Numbered from the stretch's first letter, positions 9,212 to 20,074 are shown. The stretch is DNA of 64,000 bases from Rhizobium sp. BT04 (GCF_030053135.1 NZ_CP125649.1:1-64000), one strand, 5' to 3'. Program-made: numbers and translations. Notes: generated by a model not told the origin, from the letters alone.

Positions 9212-11722
9212 ATGAATGAAAGATATTCACCGACTCGCCAGAATTTCAAAATGGGTGCAAGGTCGTGGTCTATCCCAGCCCTCACCGTTACTGCGGTGAT
9301 CTTTGGCGTGATGGCAGTTGTATGCTGGCAGGACAACGAAACCAATTGGGCAATCCTTACCCAGCTGCGAGCGATCAATATCGACAGCGCCTCGTTGCAG
9401 CGGGATGTCCTCCGCGCCCGTACCGGTATGGTTACGACCTACCGGCCCATCCTTTCCAGGTTAGGAAATTTGCGAAGAAATCTGGAAAATCTTAAGCTGC
9501 GGTTTCAACAATCTCCCCTTTTGAGCGGCGACGATTTCTCTCAAATGCTGAACCAGCTGAAGGTGTCCGTGGACACGACCGATGCTGCCGTCGCAACCTT
9601 TGGCGCGCAGAACGTCCTCCTGCAGGATTCGCTGGCCAGCTTCACCCGCGCGCTCAGCATTCTTCCAGGACCGTCGTCTACGGATCAAAGGGGCCAATTC
9701 CTGAAACTGGATAACCTGATGCTGCAGTATATACGTCAGCCAAGCCCAGCTCTTTCGGGGGCGATTAGCCTTGAACTTGACAGGATCCAAAACACCCGCG
9801 GTGCAGATGAAGCCACGTTGCGCATACTTTCGCGCGAGGGGCCAATTATTCTGTCGCTCTTGCCCCGGGTAAACGATGCGGTAAACGTGATTCAGATCTC
9901 CGATGCCACTGAAATCGCCGAAAGATTGCAGCGCAGATGTCTGGAGGCGTACAGCTTGGAAAGCGTGAGGGAGCAGCGTGCACGAACCTTCCTGGGTTTT
10001 GTTGCGGTTTGCCTCTGCATCTACATCATTTCACTGGTCTACCGGCTACGCCGCAAGACTGACTGGCTAGCGAGGCGGCTGGACCACGAGGAATTGATCA
10101 AGGAGATCGGCGTTTGTTTCGAAGCTGACGGAGTCTCGGCGCCATCGCTTGAGTCCTCGGCGCAAGTTGCGCTTGAAATTATCCAGCGCTTCTTTAATGC
10201 CGATGCATGCGCGCTGGCACTGGTGGACCACGGCGACAGGTGGGCTGTTGAAACTTTCGCCGCGACGCTTCCTTTGCCGGTATGGGAGGACCGGACGCTA
10301 CGCGAAATGGTCTCGCTTGCCAAGTCGAATGAACGGGCGTCGGTGTTTCGCGTCATGCCGACGCGCAAGACTGGCTGTTTTTCGCGGGAAATTCCGGGCC
10401 TCTCGATACTTCTGGCACATAAATCCACGGATCAGTTGATAGCAATTTGCTCCCTGGGCTACCAAAGCTATCATCTGCGAGCGAGTGCTGGTGAAATTCA
10501 GCTCCTCGAACTCGCTACGGCCTGTCTATGTCATCACATCGATGTGCGGCGCAAGCAAACCGAATGTGGTATTCTTGGGAGACGCCTGGAGCATGCGGAA
10601 CGCCTTCAGGCAGTCGGAACACTCGCCGGTGGAATAGCGCACGAATTCAACAACATCCTGGGCGCGATCATCGGGCACGCCGAAATGGCGCAAAATTCAT
10701 TGCGTCGATCTTCGGTCGCGCGAAAATACATCGAGCATATAATCTCTTCGGGCGACCGGGCCAGGCTCATCATCGACCAGATTCTGACGTTGAGCCGAAA
10801 GCGGGAACGCGTGATCACGCCGTTCAGTGTCTCGGAACTCGTGACGGAAATCGCGCCATTGTTACGCGTTGCGTTGCCACGCAACATCGACCTCAATTTC
10901 CGGTTTGACGACAAACGGACCGTGGTCGAGGGAAGTCCTCTTGAGCTTCAGCAGATGTTGATGAATCTATGCAAGAACGCGTCACAAGCCATTAATACTG
11001 ACGGTCGGATCGACATCGTCGTTGACCGGATTGTATCCGGACCGAAAGCACTGGCGCATGGTATCATGCCAGCCGGTGATTATGTTCTTCTATGTGTCAG
11101 TGATACCGGTGAAGGCATTTCCGAGGCTGTCCTGCCTCACATTTTCGAACCGTTCTTCACCACGCGCGCTCGTTGCGGTGGTACTGGCTTGGGGCTCGCC
11201 GCCGTCCACGGGCAAGTCAGCGGTTTTGCAGGATACATTGATGTTGCTTCAGCCGTTGGCGAGGGGACGCGTTTTGACATCTATCTGCCGCCATCCTCTA
11301 GGGAACCCGTCAGTCCCGACACATTTTTCGGCCGCTATGAAACGCCGCGCGGGAGGGGCGAGACAGTAGCACTCGTTGAGCCTGATCTCGTCTTGCGGGA
11401 GGTTTACGAGGACAATATCGCAGCTCTGGGCTATGAGCCTGCTGGTTTTAGAACATTTGGTCAGTTTCAAGACTGGATTTCGAAAGGCAAACAAGCCGAT
11501 CTGATTCTGATCGACTACTCGTCCCTTCCCAGAAATCAGGCTGCGATTGCCCTGCAGCCGGCTTTCAAGACCGCCGTCATCGTCATTGGAGAAAGTGGCC
11601 TGAACATGTCTTCCCTGGGGGACGACATGTTGAGCGCCCTGTTTCTGCCGAAGCCCTTATCTTCCAGAACCATGGCGTATGCAATTAGTCTCAAGATCAG
11701 GACACAGGGTGCTATCCGGTGA
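9212..11722 (+). CDS. virA: VirA, membrane sensor kinase for plant wound signals
   Basis: VirA senses phenolics, sugars (via ChvE) and acidity, then phosphorylates VirG. The 836-aa protein (usual length about 830) has TM1 at about residues 17-38, a periplasmic domain to about 258, TM2 about 259-280, a GAF-like linker, and a histidine kinase domain with the H-box [21 protein letters not shown] (phospho-acceptor His near 476). The ATP-lid motifs [10 protein letters not shown] and DTGEGI...GTGLGL follow, and a C-terminal receiver-like domain (about 715-836, [10 protein letters not shown]). Monocistronic, same strand as virB. It appears intact. Confidence 0.97.
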   Translation: MNERYSPTRQNFKMGARSWSIPALTVTAVIFGVMAVVCWQDNETNWAILTQLRAINIDSASLQRDVLRARTGMVTTYRPILSRLGNLRRNLENLKLRFQQSPLLSGDDFSQMLNQLKVSVDTTDAAVATFGAQNVLLQDSLASFTRALSILPGPSSTDQRGQFLKLDNLMLQYIRQPSPALSGAISLELDRIQNTRGADEATLRILSREGPIILSLLPRVNDAVNVIQISDATEIAERLQRRCLEAYSLESVREQRARTFLGFVAVCLCIYIISLVYRLRRKTDWLARRLDHEELIKEIGVCFEADGVSAPSLESSAQVALEIIQRFFNADACALALVDHGDRWAVETFAATLPLPVWEDRTLREMVSLAKSNERASVFRVMPTRKTGCFSREIPGLSILLAHKSTDQLIAICSLGYQSYHLRASAGEIQLLELATACLCHHIDVRRKQTECGILGRRLEHAERLQAVGTLAGGIAHEFNNILGAIIGHAEMAQNSLRRSSVARKYIEHIISSGDRARLIIDQILTLSRKRERVITPFSVSELVTEIAPLLRVALPRNIDLNFRFDDKRTVVEGSPLELQQMLMNLCKNASQAINTDGRIDIVVDRIVSGPKALAHGIMPAGDYVLLCVSDTGEGISEAVLPHIFEPFFTTRARCGGTGLGLAAVHGQVSGFAGYIDVASAVGEGTRFDIYLPPSSREPVSPDTFFGRYETPRGRGETVALVEPDLVLREVYEDNIAALGYEPAGFRTFGQFQDWISKGKQADLILIDYSSLPRNQAAIALQPAFKTAVIVIGESGLNMSSLGDDMLSALFLPKPLSSRTMAYAISLKIRTQGAIR

Positions 11723-11921
11723 TTTCCCGCACCGGAGAGCTGTGTCTCCAAAGGGCGGGCTCTCAATGCCTATTGTGAGCCGGCCGCGCGCTTCATATGA
11801 CATCGAAAATAAAAAATCGAAAATCCTAGTGTAACCGAACTGCCGATAATCGTGAGCATCAAACTGCGGCATCTTTTCCAACGAAGAGGGCCCGCTTTGG
11901 TGACGATTTGAGGAGACTGGA

Positions 11922-12659
11922 ATGCTCAGGGAAACGGTACCGCTTTCGATCGTCATGCTGGTCTGGGTGTGCCCGCCGAGCGACGCGGCGCCGCTCTCTT
12001 TTGACGAGTTCAATCGTTTCGCTCGCGAATGCGCCCCCTCCGTTGCACCATCTACGCTCGCGGCGATCGCAAGGGTCGAGAGCCGCCTTGATCCGCTCAC
12101 TGTACATGACAATACCACGCGCGAAACGCTTCGCTGGAACAACCACGCACAGGCAGCACAGGCCGTGATGGAGCGCCTCAAGGCCCGGCACTCGCTCGAT
12201 GTCGGTCTCATGCAGATCAATTCTGGGAATTTCTCCGGTCTGAGCCTGTCAGCCGCCCTTGCCCTTGACGCATGTACCTCATTGTCCGTCGCGGCAAAAC
12301 TGCTTGGTCGCAGTTATGCAGGGGGCGAAACGCCCAGTATGAAGCAACTGGCGCTTCGCAAGGCAATCTCGGCCTACAACACCGGTGACTTCACGCACGG
12401 CTTTACGAACGGCTACGTCCGAAAGGTCGAACTCGCCGCTCAACAACTCGTCCCGCCGATCACCGGGCGAACAACGGATGATCGCGATAAGCCGCGATCC
12501 GAAGAAACATGGGATGTTTGGGGCTCATACAAACGTCTTTCTCCCGAGGGCAAGTCTGGCGGCGCGTCCGGTGCGCCAACTGTGCCTGACCGGGACACTC
12601 GCAGGATCGAAGACGACGATCGACTGCCGTTTGACTTGGATCAAGGAGGTCAGCAATGA
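11922..12659 (+). CDS. virB1: VirB1, periplasmic lytic transglycosylase
   Basis: VirB1 opens the peptidoglycan for type IV secretion assembly, and its cleaved C-terminus (VirB1*) is secreted. The 245-aa protein has a signal peptide (about 1-25), the SLT domain with catalytic Glu in IARVESRLDPLTVHDN, then GLMQINSGNFSGL and AISAYNTGDF, and a variable C-terminal part. First gene of the virB operon; its stop overlaps the virB2 start (ATGAG at 12656). Confidence 0.96.
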   Translation: MLRETVPLSIVMLVWVCPPSDAAPLSFDEFNRFARECAPSVAPSTLAAIARVESRLDPLTVHDNTTRETLRWNNHAQAAQAVMERLKARHSLDVGLMQINSGNFSGLSLSAALALDACTSLSVAAKLLGRSYAGGETPSMKQLALRKAISAYNTGDFTHGFTNGYVRKVELAAQQLVPPITGRTTDDRDKPRSEETWDVWGSYKRLSPEGKSGGASGAPTVPDRDTRRIEDDDRLPFDLDQGGQQ

Positions 12660-12799
12660 GGCAATGCATATATAGATGTCGGCTAAACCTGAATCGGGTC
12701 GCGCTCTCGAACGCCGTGATTCGCGCCGTATCCGGTTCTGCATCTAGCATGGGAGGGGCAATGTGGTGGAGCATTTTTTCCTCAAGCCCGGCCGGCTGA
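12656..12799 (+). pseudogene. virB2: VirB2 pilin remnant (signal-peptide stub, mature pilin deleted)
   Basis: VirB2 is the major T-pilus subunit, normally about 121 aa, with a leader of about 47 residues cut before a mature 74-residue cyclised pilin. Here only 47 codons remain, ending SSPAG then TGA. The encoded sequence (NLNRVALSNAVIRAV, GGAMWWSIFSSSPA) matches the VirB2 leader, so the whole mature pilin is missing. The reading frame and the overlap with virB3 (TGATG at 12797-12801) are preserved, which indicates a clean in-frame internal deletion of about 74 codons and not an indel error. Neighbouring virB1 and virB3 are complete. Confidence 0.9.
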
Positions 12800-13125
12800 T
12801 GAATGAGCGTCTCGAAGAAGCGACCCTTTACCTGGCAGCGACACGACCCGCTTTGTTTCTCGGGGTGCCGCTGACTCTGGCGGGGATATTCATGATGTTG
12901 GGCGGTTTCGTCATCGTTGTCGTCCAGAACCCGCTCTACGAAGTGGTTATCATACCCTTATGGTTCTCAGCACGACTTGTCGTGGAGCGAGATTACAACG
13001 CGGCAAGCGTCGTCCTGCTATTTTTGCAGACGGCCGGAAGGAATGTCGATGGTCTGGTTTGGGGTGGCGCAAGCGTCAGTCCGAATCCAATCAGGGTTCC
13101 CGCAAGAGGCAGAGGAATGGCGTAA
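12799..13125 (+). CDS. virB3: VirB3, inner-membrane T4SS component
   Basis: 108-aa protein, the usual VirB3 length, beginning MNERLEEATLYLAATRPALFLGVPL. It has one or two hydrophobic segments (about 19-55, including FMMLGGFVIVVVQNPLYEVVIIPLWF) and the conserved VERDYNAASVVLLFLQTAG. VirB3 associates with the VirB4 ATPase. I chose ATG 12799, not the in-frame upstream codon at 12763, because it overlaps the virB2 stop and gives the family N-terminus. Confidence 0.95.
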   Translation: MNERLEEATLYLAATRPALFLGVPLTLAGIFMMLGGFVIVVVQNPLYEVVIIPLWFSARLVVERDYNAASVVLLFLQTAGRNVDGLVWGGASVSPNPIRVPARGRGMA

Positions 13126-15494
13126 TGCTCGGCACAAGTGGCACGACCGAAAGATCCGGTGAAGTCTATCTACCCTACGTCGGACACCTCAGCGACCATA
13201 TCGTCCTTCTCGAAGACGGCTCGATCATGACCATGGCACATATCAGCGGCGTGGCGTTCGAACTCGAGGATGCCGAAATGCGCAATGCGCGTTGTCGTGC
13301 ATTCAACACGCTCCTGCGCAATATCGCCGATGATCATGTGTCGCTATATGCTCACCTAGTGCGTCACGACGATGTGTCGCCAGCACCGGCGCGACATTTT
13401 CGCAGCGCTTTTTCTGCCAGCCTGAGCGGAGCCTTCGAACAGCGGGTCCTGTGCGGCCAGCTTCTTCGCAACGACCACTTCCTCACGCTAATGGTCTTTC
13501 CGCGGACAGCGCTCGGGAAGGTGAAGAGGAAGTTCGCCAAACTCTACATGAAGAAGGAAAATGAACTCGCAGGCCAGATCAGGCACCTGGAAGACCTTTG
13601 GCATGCCGTTGCCGGTGCTCTTGAAGAATACGGCCTGCGACGCCTCGGCGTTCGCGAGAAGCAGGATGTAATTTTCTCGGAGGTTGGAGAGGCGCTGCGG
13701 CTCGTCATGACCGGTCGATTTGCACCGGTACCGGTCGTCAGCGGCTCACTGGGCGCCTCGATCTATACCGACCGTGTCATTTGCGGGAAGCGGGGGATCG
13801 AGATCCGGACGCCTAAAGAAAGTTACGTCGGATCGATCTACTCGTTTCGAGAATACCCCGCGCGAACGCGACCGGGTATGCTCAACACCTTGCTGTCCCT
13901 CGATTTTCCGATTGTTCTGACGCAGAGCTTTTCATTCCTGACCCGCGCGCAAGCGCATGCGAAGCTCAGCCTCAAGTCGCGCCAGATGCTAAGTTCCGGC
14001 GACAAGGCCGTTACCCAGATTAGCGAACTGGCCGAAGCGGAGGATGCATTGGCCAGCAACCAATTTGTTATGGGATCACACCATTTGAGCCTCTGCATAT
14101 ATGCGAAGGATCTTGAGAGCCTCGCCGACAAAGGAGCCCGGGCCCGGACGCGACTTGCGGATGCGGGAGCCGTCGTTGTCCAGGAGGGCATAGGCATGGA
14201 GGCGGCCTACTGGTCGCAGTTGCCGGGCAACTGCAGATGGCGCACACGCCCGGGAGCCATCAACTCGCGCAATTTCGCCGGCCTGGTCTCATTCGAAAAC
14301 TATCCCGAAGGTGCCCGCTCTGGACATTGGGGCGATGCGATCGCGCGCTTCCGCACCAACGGTGGAACTCCATTCGATTACATTCCCCATGAGCACGATG
14401 TCGGCATGACGGCGATATTCGGTCCGATCGGCAGGGGAAAGACGACGCTTATGACATTCATACTCGCCATGCTCGAGCAGAGCATGCTCGAGCGTGAGGG
14501 TGCGGTCGTCTTCTTCGATAAGGATCGTGGCGGTGAACTGCTCGTTCGCGCCACCGGAGGAACGTATCTCGCGCTTCGCAGAGGTGTGCCCAGTGGACTG
14601 GCCCCGTTGCGCGGCCTGGAAAATACAGCAGCCTCACGTGACTTTCTGCGGGAATGGCTTGTCGCGCTCATAGAGAGCGATGGGCGGGGCGGAATATCCC
14701 CCGAGGAGAACCGGCGGCTGGTGCGGGGTATCCATAGACAGCTGTCGTTCGATCCCCCTATGCGCTCGATCGCGGGGCTGCGCGAATTTCTGTTGCACGG
14801 GCCTGCCGAAGGGGCCGGAGCAAGACTGCAGCGCTGGTGCCGCGGCAATGCGCTGGGCTGGGCATTCGACGGCGAGCTTGACGACGTTAGGCTGGACCCT
14901 TCGATTACCGGTTTCGACATGACGCATCTGCTCGAATACGAGGAAGTATGCGCTCCCGCGGCAGCATATCTCCTGCACCGTATTGGAGCGCTGCTCGACG
15001 GGCGCCGGTTCGTGATGAGTTGCGACGAGTTTCGCGCCTATTTGCTGAATCCCAAGTTTTCAGCCGTCATCGACAAGTTCCTGCTGACCGTACGCAAAAA
15101 CAACGGGATGCTGATACTCGCGACACAGCAACCCGAACATGTTCTGGAATCGCAACTGGGCGCAAGCCTGGTTGCCCAGTGCATGACGAAGATCTTTTAT
15201 CCGTCGCCTACGGCAAATCGGTCGGCCTACATCGATGGACTGAAATGCACCGAAAAGGAATTCCAGGCGATCCGCGAAGAGATGGCTGTGGGCAATCGAA
15301 AATTTCTGCTCAAACGGGAGAGCGGAAGTGTCATCTGCGAATTTGATCTGCGCGAAATGCGAGAATATATCGCCGTACTTTCGGGACGTGCGAACACAGT
15401 GCGCTTTGCAGATCAACTGCGCGAGGCACGGGGAGAAGACCCCTCTGCCTGGCTGAGCGAATTCATGAACCGTTACCACGAGGCAAAAGACTGA
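13125..15494 (+). CDS. virB4: VirB4, T4SS ATPase
   Basis: VirB4 powers assembly of the secretion channel and pilus. The 789-aa product equals the canonical length. Walker A is GPIGRGKTT (about residues 433-441), Walker B is in RRFVMSCDEFRAYL (about 630-640), and the C-terminal NNGMLILATQQPEHVL motif follows. ATG 13125 shares one base with the virB3 stop (TAATG) and gives MLGTSGTTERSGEVYLPY, the family start; the longer open frame upstream is out of register with known VirB4. Intact. Confidence 0.97.
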   Translation: MLGTSGTTERSGEVYLPYVGHLSDHIVLLEDGSIMTMAHISGVAFELEDAEMRNARCRAFNTLLRNIADDHVSLYAHLVRHDDVSPAPARHFRSAFSASLSGAFEQRVLCGQLLRNDHFLTLMVFPRTALGKVKRKFAKLYMKKENELAGQIRHLEDLWHAVAGALEEYGLRRLGVREKQDVIFSEVGEALRLVMTGRFAPVPVVSGSLGASIYTDRVICGKRGIEIRTPKESYVGSIYSFREYPARTRPGMLNTLLSLDFPIVLTQSFSFLTRAQAHAKLSLKSRQMLSSGDKAVTQISELAEAEDALASNQFVMGSHHLSLCIYAKDLESLADKGARARTRLADAGAVVVQEGIGMEAAYWSQLPGNCRWRTRPGAINSRNFAGLVSFENYPEGARSGHWGDAIARFRTNGGTPFDYIPHEHDVGMTAIFGPIGRGKTTLMTFILAMLEQSMLEREGAVVFFDKDRGGELLVRATGGTYLALRRGVPSGLAPLRGLENTAASRDFLREWLVALIESDGRGGISPEENRRLVRGIHRQLSFDPPMRSIAGLREFLLHGPAEGAGARLQRWCRGNALGWAFDGELDDVRLDPSITGFDMTHLLEYEEVCAPAAAYLLHRIGALLDGRRFVMSCDEFRAYLLNPKFSAVIDKFLLTVRKNNGMLILATQQPEHVLESQLGASLVAQCMTKIFYPSPTANRSAYIDGLKCTEKEFQAIREEMAVGNRKFLLKRESGSVICEFDLREMREYIAVLSGRANTVRFADQLREARGEDPSAWLSEFMNRYHEAKD

Positions 15495-15510
15495 TCAAAG
15501 GTGGGAAACC

Positions 15511-16173
15511 ATGAAGATGTCGAGACTAGTTACTGCGGCTGTTGCCGGTAGCCTTCTTTCTGTCGTACCTGCCAGGGCGCAGATGGTTGTCAGTGACCCG
15601 GTGGCAGATGCCGAAACACTGGCGACGGCGCTCGCAACGGCAGATAATCTCGCCCAGACCATTGCGATGGTGACGATGCTGACGTCGGCCTATGGCGTGA
15701 CCGGCTTGCTGACCTTACTCAACCAGAAAAACCAGTATCCCGCCACGAGGGACCTGGATACCGAAATGTTCTCGGCGCAACGGCCCGCGTCGACCACGGC
15801 GCGTGCGATCGCCGGCGACGCCGACCGTACCGTGACTGGTAGTGACGCTGAAGCGGACCTGTTGCGGTCGCAGATCACCGGTGCTGCAAACAGCACGGGA
15901 ATTGCAGCCGACAACCTGGAAGCGATGGACAAACGACTGAAGGCGAATGCGGAAACTTCAGCACAGCTTTCCCGCTCCCGCAATATAATGCAGGCAACTG
16001 TCACCAATGGGCTGCTCCTGAAGCAGATCCACGATGCAGCGATTCAAAATGTCCAGGCGACCAGCTTGCTGACCATGACCACTGCGCAGGCGGGCCTTCA
16101 TGCGGCGGAAGAAGCGGCCGAACAACGCAAGGAGCACCAGAAGACCGCGGCCATCTTCGGGGCGCTGCCATGA
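15511..16173 (+). CDS. virB5: VirB5, minor T-pilus component
   Basis: 220-aa exported protein, the canonical size. It has a signal peptide MKMSRLVTAAVAGSLLSVVPARA with a clear A-x-A site, followed by a helical, alanine-rich mature part. VirB5 localises at the pilus tip and aids host attachment. It starts 16 bases after virB4 with a GGTGGGAA ribosome-binding site. Confidence 0.95.
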   Translation: MKMSRLVTAAVAGSLLSVVPARAQMVVSDPVADAETLATALATADNLAQTIAMVTMLTSAYGVTGLLTLLNQKNQYPATRDLDTEMFSAQRPASTTARAIAGDADRTVTGSDAEADLLRSQITGAANSTGIAADNLEAMDKRLKANAETSAQLSRSRNIMQATVTNGLLLKQIHDAAIQNVQATSLLTMTTAQAGLHAAEEAAEQRKEHQKTAAIFGALP

Positions 16174-16271
16174 GGACGCGCAACCTGTCAGTGTCGCCGA
16201 TTCGCGCGCCGGGGACGCCAACAGTCCTGCCCGATACTCCGTGACAAGACAGTCGAGATCAGGTGCAAGCG

Positions 16272-17159
16272 ATGAATTTCACCATTCCGGCGCCGTTTAC
16301 GGCCATCCATACGATCTTCGATCTGGCCTTCAAGACACGTCTTGATACAGTGCTGGAGGCGATCCAGGAGAAAGTGAGCGCTCCGCTGATCGCTTGTGTT
16401 ACCCTCTGGATTATCGTCCAGGGTGTTCTTGTGATGCGTGGTGAGGTCGACGTACGCGGTGGTATCACACGGGTGATCATGGTCAGTGTCGTCGTTGCCC
16501 TTGTCGTCGGGCAGGCCAACTACCACGATTATGTGGTTTCCGTGTTTGAAGAGACAATCCCGGATTTCATACAGCAGTTTAGTGGCAGCGGCCTTCCACT
16601 GCAGACGATCCCCACGCAACTGGACTCGATGTTCGCGCTCAGCCAGGCCGCATTCCAGAAAATCGCGTCCGAAATCGGACCTATGAACGACCAGGACATT
16701 CTTGCCTTTCAGGGGGCTCAGTGGGTCTTTTACGGCACGCTCTGGTCTGCCTTCGGAATCTATGATGCCGTCGGCATTCTCACGGAGGTGCTTTTGACGA
16801 TTGGTCCGCTAGTCCTCGTGGGATACATCTTTGATCGCACTCGCGATATCGCGGCCAAGTGGATCGGACAACTCATCACCTACGGTTTCCTGCTGCTGCT
16901 GCTCAACATTGTGGCGACGATAGTCATTCTGACCGAGGCGACTGCACTCGCCCTTATACTCGGTGTGATCACGCTTGCCGGTACGACCGCGGCTAAGATC
17001 ATTGGTCTTTATGAACTCGACATGTTCTTTCTCACCGGGGACGCACTCATCGTCGCCCTGCCGGCGATCGCCGGCAATATCGGTGGCAGCTACTGGAGCG
17101 GTGTAACCCAATCTGCCAACAGCCTGTACCGCCGCTTTGCACAGGTTGAACGACGCTAG
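16272..17159 (+). CDS. virB6: VirB6, polytopic inner-membrane channel protein
   Basis: 295-aa protein with several hydrophobic segments (LIACVTLWIIVQGVLVM, VIMVSVVVALVVGQA, LLTIGPLVLVGYIF, LLLLNIVATIVILTEATALALILGVITLAG). VirB6 contacts the T-strand during transfer. Start MNFTIPAPFTAIH at ATG 16272 matches the family; an upstream in-frame alternative at 16263 adds three residues. Intact. Confidence 0.95.
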   Translation: MNFTIPAPFTAIHTIFDLAFKTRLDTVLEAIQEKVSAPLIACVTLWIIVQGVLVMRGEVDVRGGITRVIMVSVVVALVVGQANYHDYVVSVFEETIPDFIQQFSGSGLPLQTIPTQLDSMFALSQAAFQKIASEIGPMNDQDILAFQGAQWVFYGTLWSAFGIYDAVGILTEVLLTIGPLVLVGYIFDRTRDIAAKWIGQLITYGFLLLLLNIVATIVILTEATALALILGVITLAGTTAAKIIGLYELDMFFLTGDALIVALPAIAGNIGGSYWSGVTQSANSLYRRFAQVERR

Positions 17160-17188
17160 GGTGAAACATTGCGCCAAAGGAGGACTCA

Positions 17189-17356
17189 ATGAAATATTGC
17201 TTGCTGTGCTTGGCTATCGTTTTGACCGGTTGCCAGACGAATGACAAACCGGCGAGTTGTAAAGGACCTATTTTCCCGCTGAATGTGGGACGATGGCAAC
17301 CTGCGCCGTCAGATCTTCACCCGGGTATGGCGGATGGACAGCATGAAAGGGTCTGA
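17189..17356 (+). CDS. virB7: VirB7, outer-membrane lipoprotein of the core complex
   Basis: A 55-aa lipoprotein: MKYCLLCLAIVLTGCQTNDKP. The lipobox LTGC places the acylated Cys at 15, and Cys-24 (ASCKGPIF) is the residue that forms a disulfide with VirB9 in the family. Length equals the canonical 55 aa. The ATG follows AAAGGAGG. The last 14 bases overlap virB8. Confidence 0.95.
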   Translation: MKYCLLCLAIVLTGCQTNDKPASCKGPIFPLNVGRWQPAPSDLHPGMADGQHERV

Positions 17357-18056
17357 CTATGCGCTGCTGGTAGGGCGGGAAAAGCTGGCCGAGCACTACA
17401 AGGAAGTGGAGGCTTTTCAAACCGCACGTGCGAAATCGGCGCGACGTCTCTCCAGAGTGGCTGCGGTTGTCGCAGCCGTCGCAACCTTGGGCAATGTCGC
17501 TCAAGCGTTCACGATTGCCACAATGGTACCGCTGACAAGGCTTGTGCCGGTGTATCTGTGGATCCGGCCGGACGGCACAGTGGACAGCGAGGTATCCGTC
17601 TCGCGCTTGCCTGCCACCCAGGAAAAAGCCGTCGTCAACGCCTCATTGTGGGAGTATGTCCGGATGCGCGAGAGTTACACCGCTGATACTGCCCAGTACG
17701 CCTATGATCTGGTCTCGAACTTCAGCGCCCCGGCGGTGCGCCAGGATTACCAGCAGTTCTTCAATTATCCCAATCCAGGTTCACCTCAGGTCGTCGTCGG
17801 AAAACGCGGCAGGCTGGAGGTTGAGCACATTGCTTCGAACGATGTAGCGCCGGGTGTGCAGGAAATTCGCTACAAACGGACCCTCGTCATCGACAGCAAA
17901 ATGCCGGTGGTGAGTACGTGGACCGCAACAATTCACTACGAAAAGGTGAACAGCCTGCCCGGCAGATTAAGGCTTACCAATCCGGGAGGTTTGGTCATCA
18001 CATCATACCAGACATCCGAAGATACCGTTTCCAACGCGGGCGCCGGCGAACCATGA
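17343..18056 (+). CDS. virB8: VirB8, inner-membrane assembly factor
   Basis: A 237-aa bitopic protein: short cytoplasmic N-terminus (MKGSDYALLVGREKLAEHYKEVEAF), one TM at about 42-64 and a large periplasmic domain with SVSRLPATQEKAVVNASLWEYVRMRESY. The periplasmic domain dimerises and nucleates VirB9/VirB10. ATG 17343 gives the family length; the open frame extends upstream within virB7 but does not match there. The stop overlaps the virB9 start. Confidence 0.95.
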   Translation: MKGSDYALLVGREKLAEHYKEVEAFQTARAKSARRLSRVAAVVAAVATLGNVAQAFTIATMVPLTRLVPVYLWIRPDGTVDSEVSVSRLPATQEKAVVNASLWEYVRMRESYTADTAQYAYDLVSNFSAPAVRQDYQQFFNYPNPGSPQVVVGKRGRLEVEHIASNDVAPGVQEIRYKRTLVIDSKMPVVSTWTATIHYEKVNSLPGRLRLTNPGGLVITSYQTSEDTVSNAGAGEP

Positions 18057-18934
18057 AAAAAAAAGAGCTTCTCACCTTGGCATGTCTGCTGTTTGCCGCG
18101 ACCGGCGTGATGGCCGAAGAAACGCCAACGCCAGGCAGACTGGACCCGCGTATGCGTTATCTGGCCTACAATCCCGATCAGGTGGTACACCTGTCGACGG
18201 CGGTTGGAGCCACTCTGGTTGTTTCGTTCGCAGCCAACGAAACGGTGACGGCAGTGGCCGTTTCCAACAGCAAGACTCTCGCGGCACTTCCACGCGGAAA
18301 CTATCTGTTCTTCAAAGCCAGTCAGGTTCTGCCGCCCGAGCCGGTGGTGGTGCTGACCGCAAGCGATGCCGGGATGCGGCGCTATGTCTTCAGCATCTCT
18401 TCCAGTACGCTGGCACATCTCGATAAGGAACAGCCTGATCTCTACTACAGCGTACAATTCGCCTATCCTGCCGATGAAGCGGCGGCCCGCCGAAAGGAGG
18501 CGCAGGACAAGGCAGCCGCAGACCGCTTGCGTGGGGAAGCGCAGTATCAACGCAGGGCGGCAGATTTGCTGGATCAGCCCGCCACAACAGGGGCCACCGG
18601 AGACAGGAACTGGCACTACGTGGCCCAGGGTGATCGTTCGCTGTTGCCGCTCGAAGTATTCGATAACGGATTTACAACTGTATTCCGCTTTCCCGGCAAT
18701 GTTCGCATACCCTCCATCTACACGATTGATCCTGACGGCAAGGAAGCGGTTGCGAACTATTCAGTCAAGGGGAGCTATGTCGAGATTTCTTCAGTTTCTA
18801 GTGGTTGGCGGCTGAGAGATGGTAACACCGTTTTGTGTGTCTGGAATACTGCCTACGATCCTGTTGGCCGAAGGCCGGATACGGGTACGGTCAGGCCGGA
18901 TGTGAAGCGCGTGCTGATGGAGGAGAGAGGGTGA
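18053..18934 (+). CDS. virB9: VirB9, core-complex outer ring protein
   Basis: A 293-aa secreted protein with a signal peptide ([23 protein letters not shown]) and the family regions [30 protein letters not shown] and [31 protein letters not shown]. It forms the outer-membrane ring with VirB7 and VirB10. ATG 18053 overlaps the virB8 stop (ATGA), and the length is canonical. Confidence 0.95.
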   Translation: MKKKELLTLACLLFAATGVMAEETPTPGRLDPRMRYLAYNPDQVVHLSTAVGATLVVSFAANETVTAVAVSNSKTLAALPRGNYLFFKASQVLPPEPVVVLTASDAGMRRYVFSISSSTLAHLDKEQPDLYYSVQFAYPADEAAARRKEAQDKAAADRLRGEAQYQRRAADLLDQPATTGATGDRNWHYVAQGDRSLLPLEVFDNGFTTVFRFPGNVRIPSIYTIDPDGKEAVANYSVKGSYVEISSVSSGWRLRDGNTVLCVWNTAYDPVGRRPDTGTVRPDVKRVLMEERG

Positions 18935-20034
18935 TCGGGGATGATCAGCAACCGTCCCACGATATCGATGCCGGCGGATCCCTTGTCTCCGGCACACATC
19001 ACCAGCGACTTTCGGGACCCCGCAAGCTGATCGTTGCAGGTCTTGTTCTTGTGCTTTCACTTGGTCTCATCTGGCTCGGCGGGCGACAGAAGAAGGCGGA
19101 TGCAAACCCGCCACCGTCTCCCATGATCTCCACGAACACGCAGCCGTTTCATCCGGCACCAATCGAGATTTCACCCGATGCCCCGCCGGCCGAGAGAGCC
19201 GTCCAGTTGCCTGCTCCGGAACCAGCACGCAGTGAGCCGCAGCCGGCGGAAACACCGATCTTCGCGTATACCGGTGGCGATGACCGCCCCGGTCATGGCG
19301 CCACCGGCCGGCAAGATGACAAGGACGAAGAGCGGACGCCGCCGAACGGTGAGGTGTCTGCAGGAAGCGATGTTTCGATACGCATGAAGCCCACCGAACT
19401 CCAGCCCAGCAAGGCAACGCTGTTGGCCCACCCGGATTTCATGATAACCCAGGGAACGATCATCCCGTGCATCCTGCAAACGGCAATCGACACGAATTTG
19501 GCTGGCTATGTAAAATGCGTATTGCCCAGGGATGTTCGCGGCACGACCAACAATGTTGTGCTACTTGATCGTGGTACCACAGTCGTCGGCGAAATCCAGC
19601 GTGGTCTGCAACAAGGAGATGCGCGGGTATTTGTTCTTTGGGACCGCGCGGAGACGCCCAATCATGCCATGATTTCGCTTTCATCGCCCGGCACGGATGA
19701 ACTCGGCCGCTCGGGATTGCCGGGCACCGTCGATAACCACTTCTGGCAGCGCTTTGGCGGCGCCATGCTCCTTAGTGTCGTTCAAGGGGCATTCCAGGCA
19801 GCGAGCACCTATGCCGGCAGCTCGGACGGCGGAACGAGCTTCAACAGTATCCAGAACAACGGTGAACAAACGGCGGATACTGCTCTCAAGGCAACCATCA
19901 ACATACCGCCGACCCTGAGGAAAAATCAGGGCGATACGGTCTCGATTTTCGTGGCTCGTGACCTTGATTTCTCCGACATTTACCAGCTTCGCGTGACGGG
20001 TGGCGCGACCCGATACCGGCAGCACCGCCGCTGA
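18931..20034 (+). CDS. virB10: VirB10, energy-sensing core-complex scaffold
   Basis: A 367-aa protein spanning both membranes. It has a cytoplasmic N-terminus, TM at about residues 31-50 ([19 protein letters not shown]), a proline-rich periplasmic linker (about 55-160) and the C-terminal beta-barrel domain ([27 protein letters not shown]...[11 protein letters not shown]). It starts with GTG at 18931, overlapping the virB9 stop (GTGA), and [11 protein letters not shown] aligns with the family start. About ten residues shorter than the octopine-type protein, with the difference in the linker. Confidence 0.95.
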   Translation: MIGDDQQPSHDIDAGGSLVSGTHHQRLSGPRKLIVAGLVLVLSLGLIWLGGRQKKADANPPPSPMISTNTQPFHPAPIEISPDAPPAERAVQLPAPEPARSEPQPAETPIFAYTGGDDRPGHGATGRQDDKDEERTPPNGEVSAGSDVSIRMKPTELQPSKATLLAHPDFMITQGTIIPCILQTAIDTNLAGYVKCVLPRDVRGTTNNVVLLDRGTTVVGEIQRGLQQGDARVFVLWDRAETPNHAMISLSSPGTDELGRSGLPGTVDNHFWQRFGGAMLLSVVQGAFQAASTYAGSSDGGTSFNSIQNNGEQTADTALKATINIPPTLRKNQGDTVSIFVARDLDFSDIYQLRVTGGATRYRQHRR

Positions 20035-20074
20035 CAAAGCCAACTTTTTCGCTCACAGAACGGGATGTGATACA

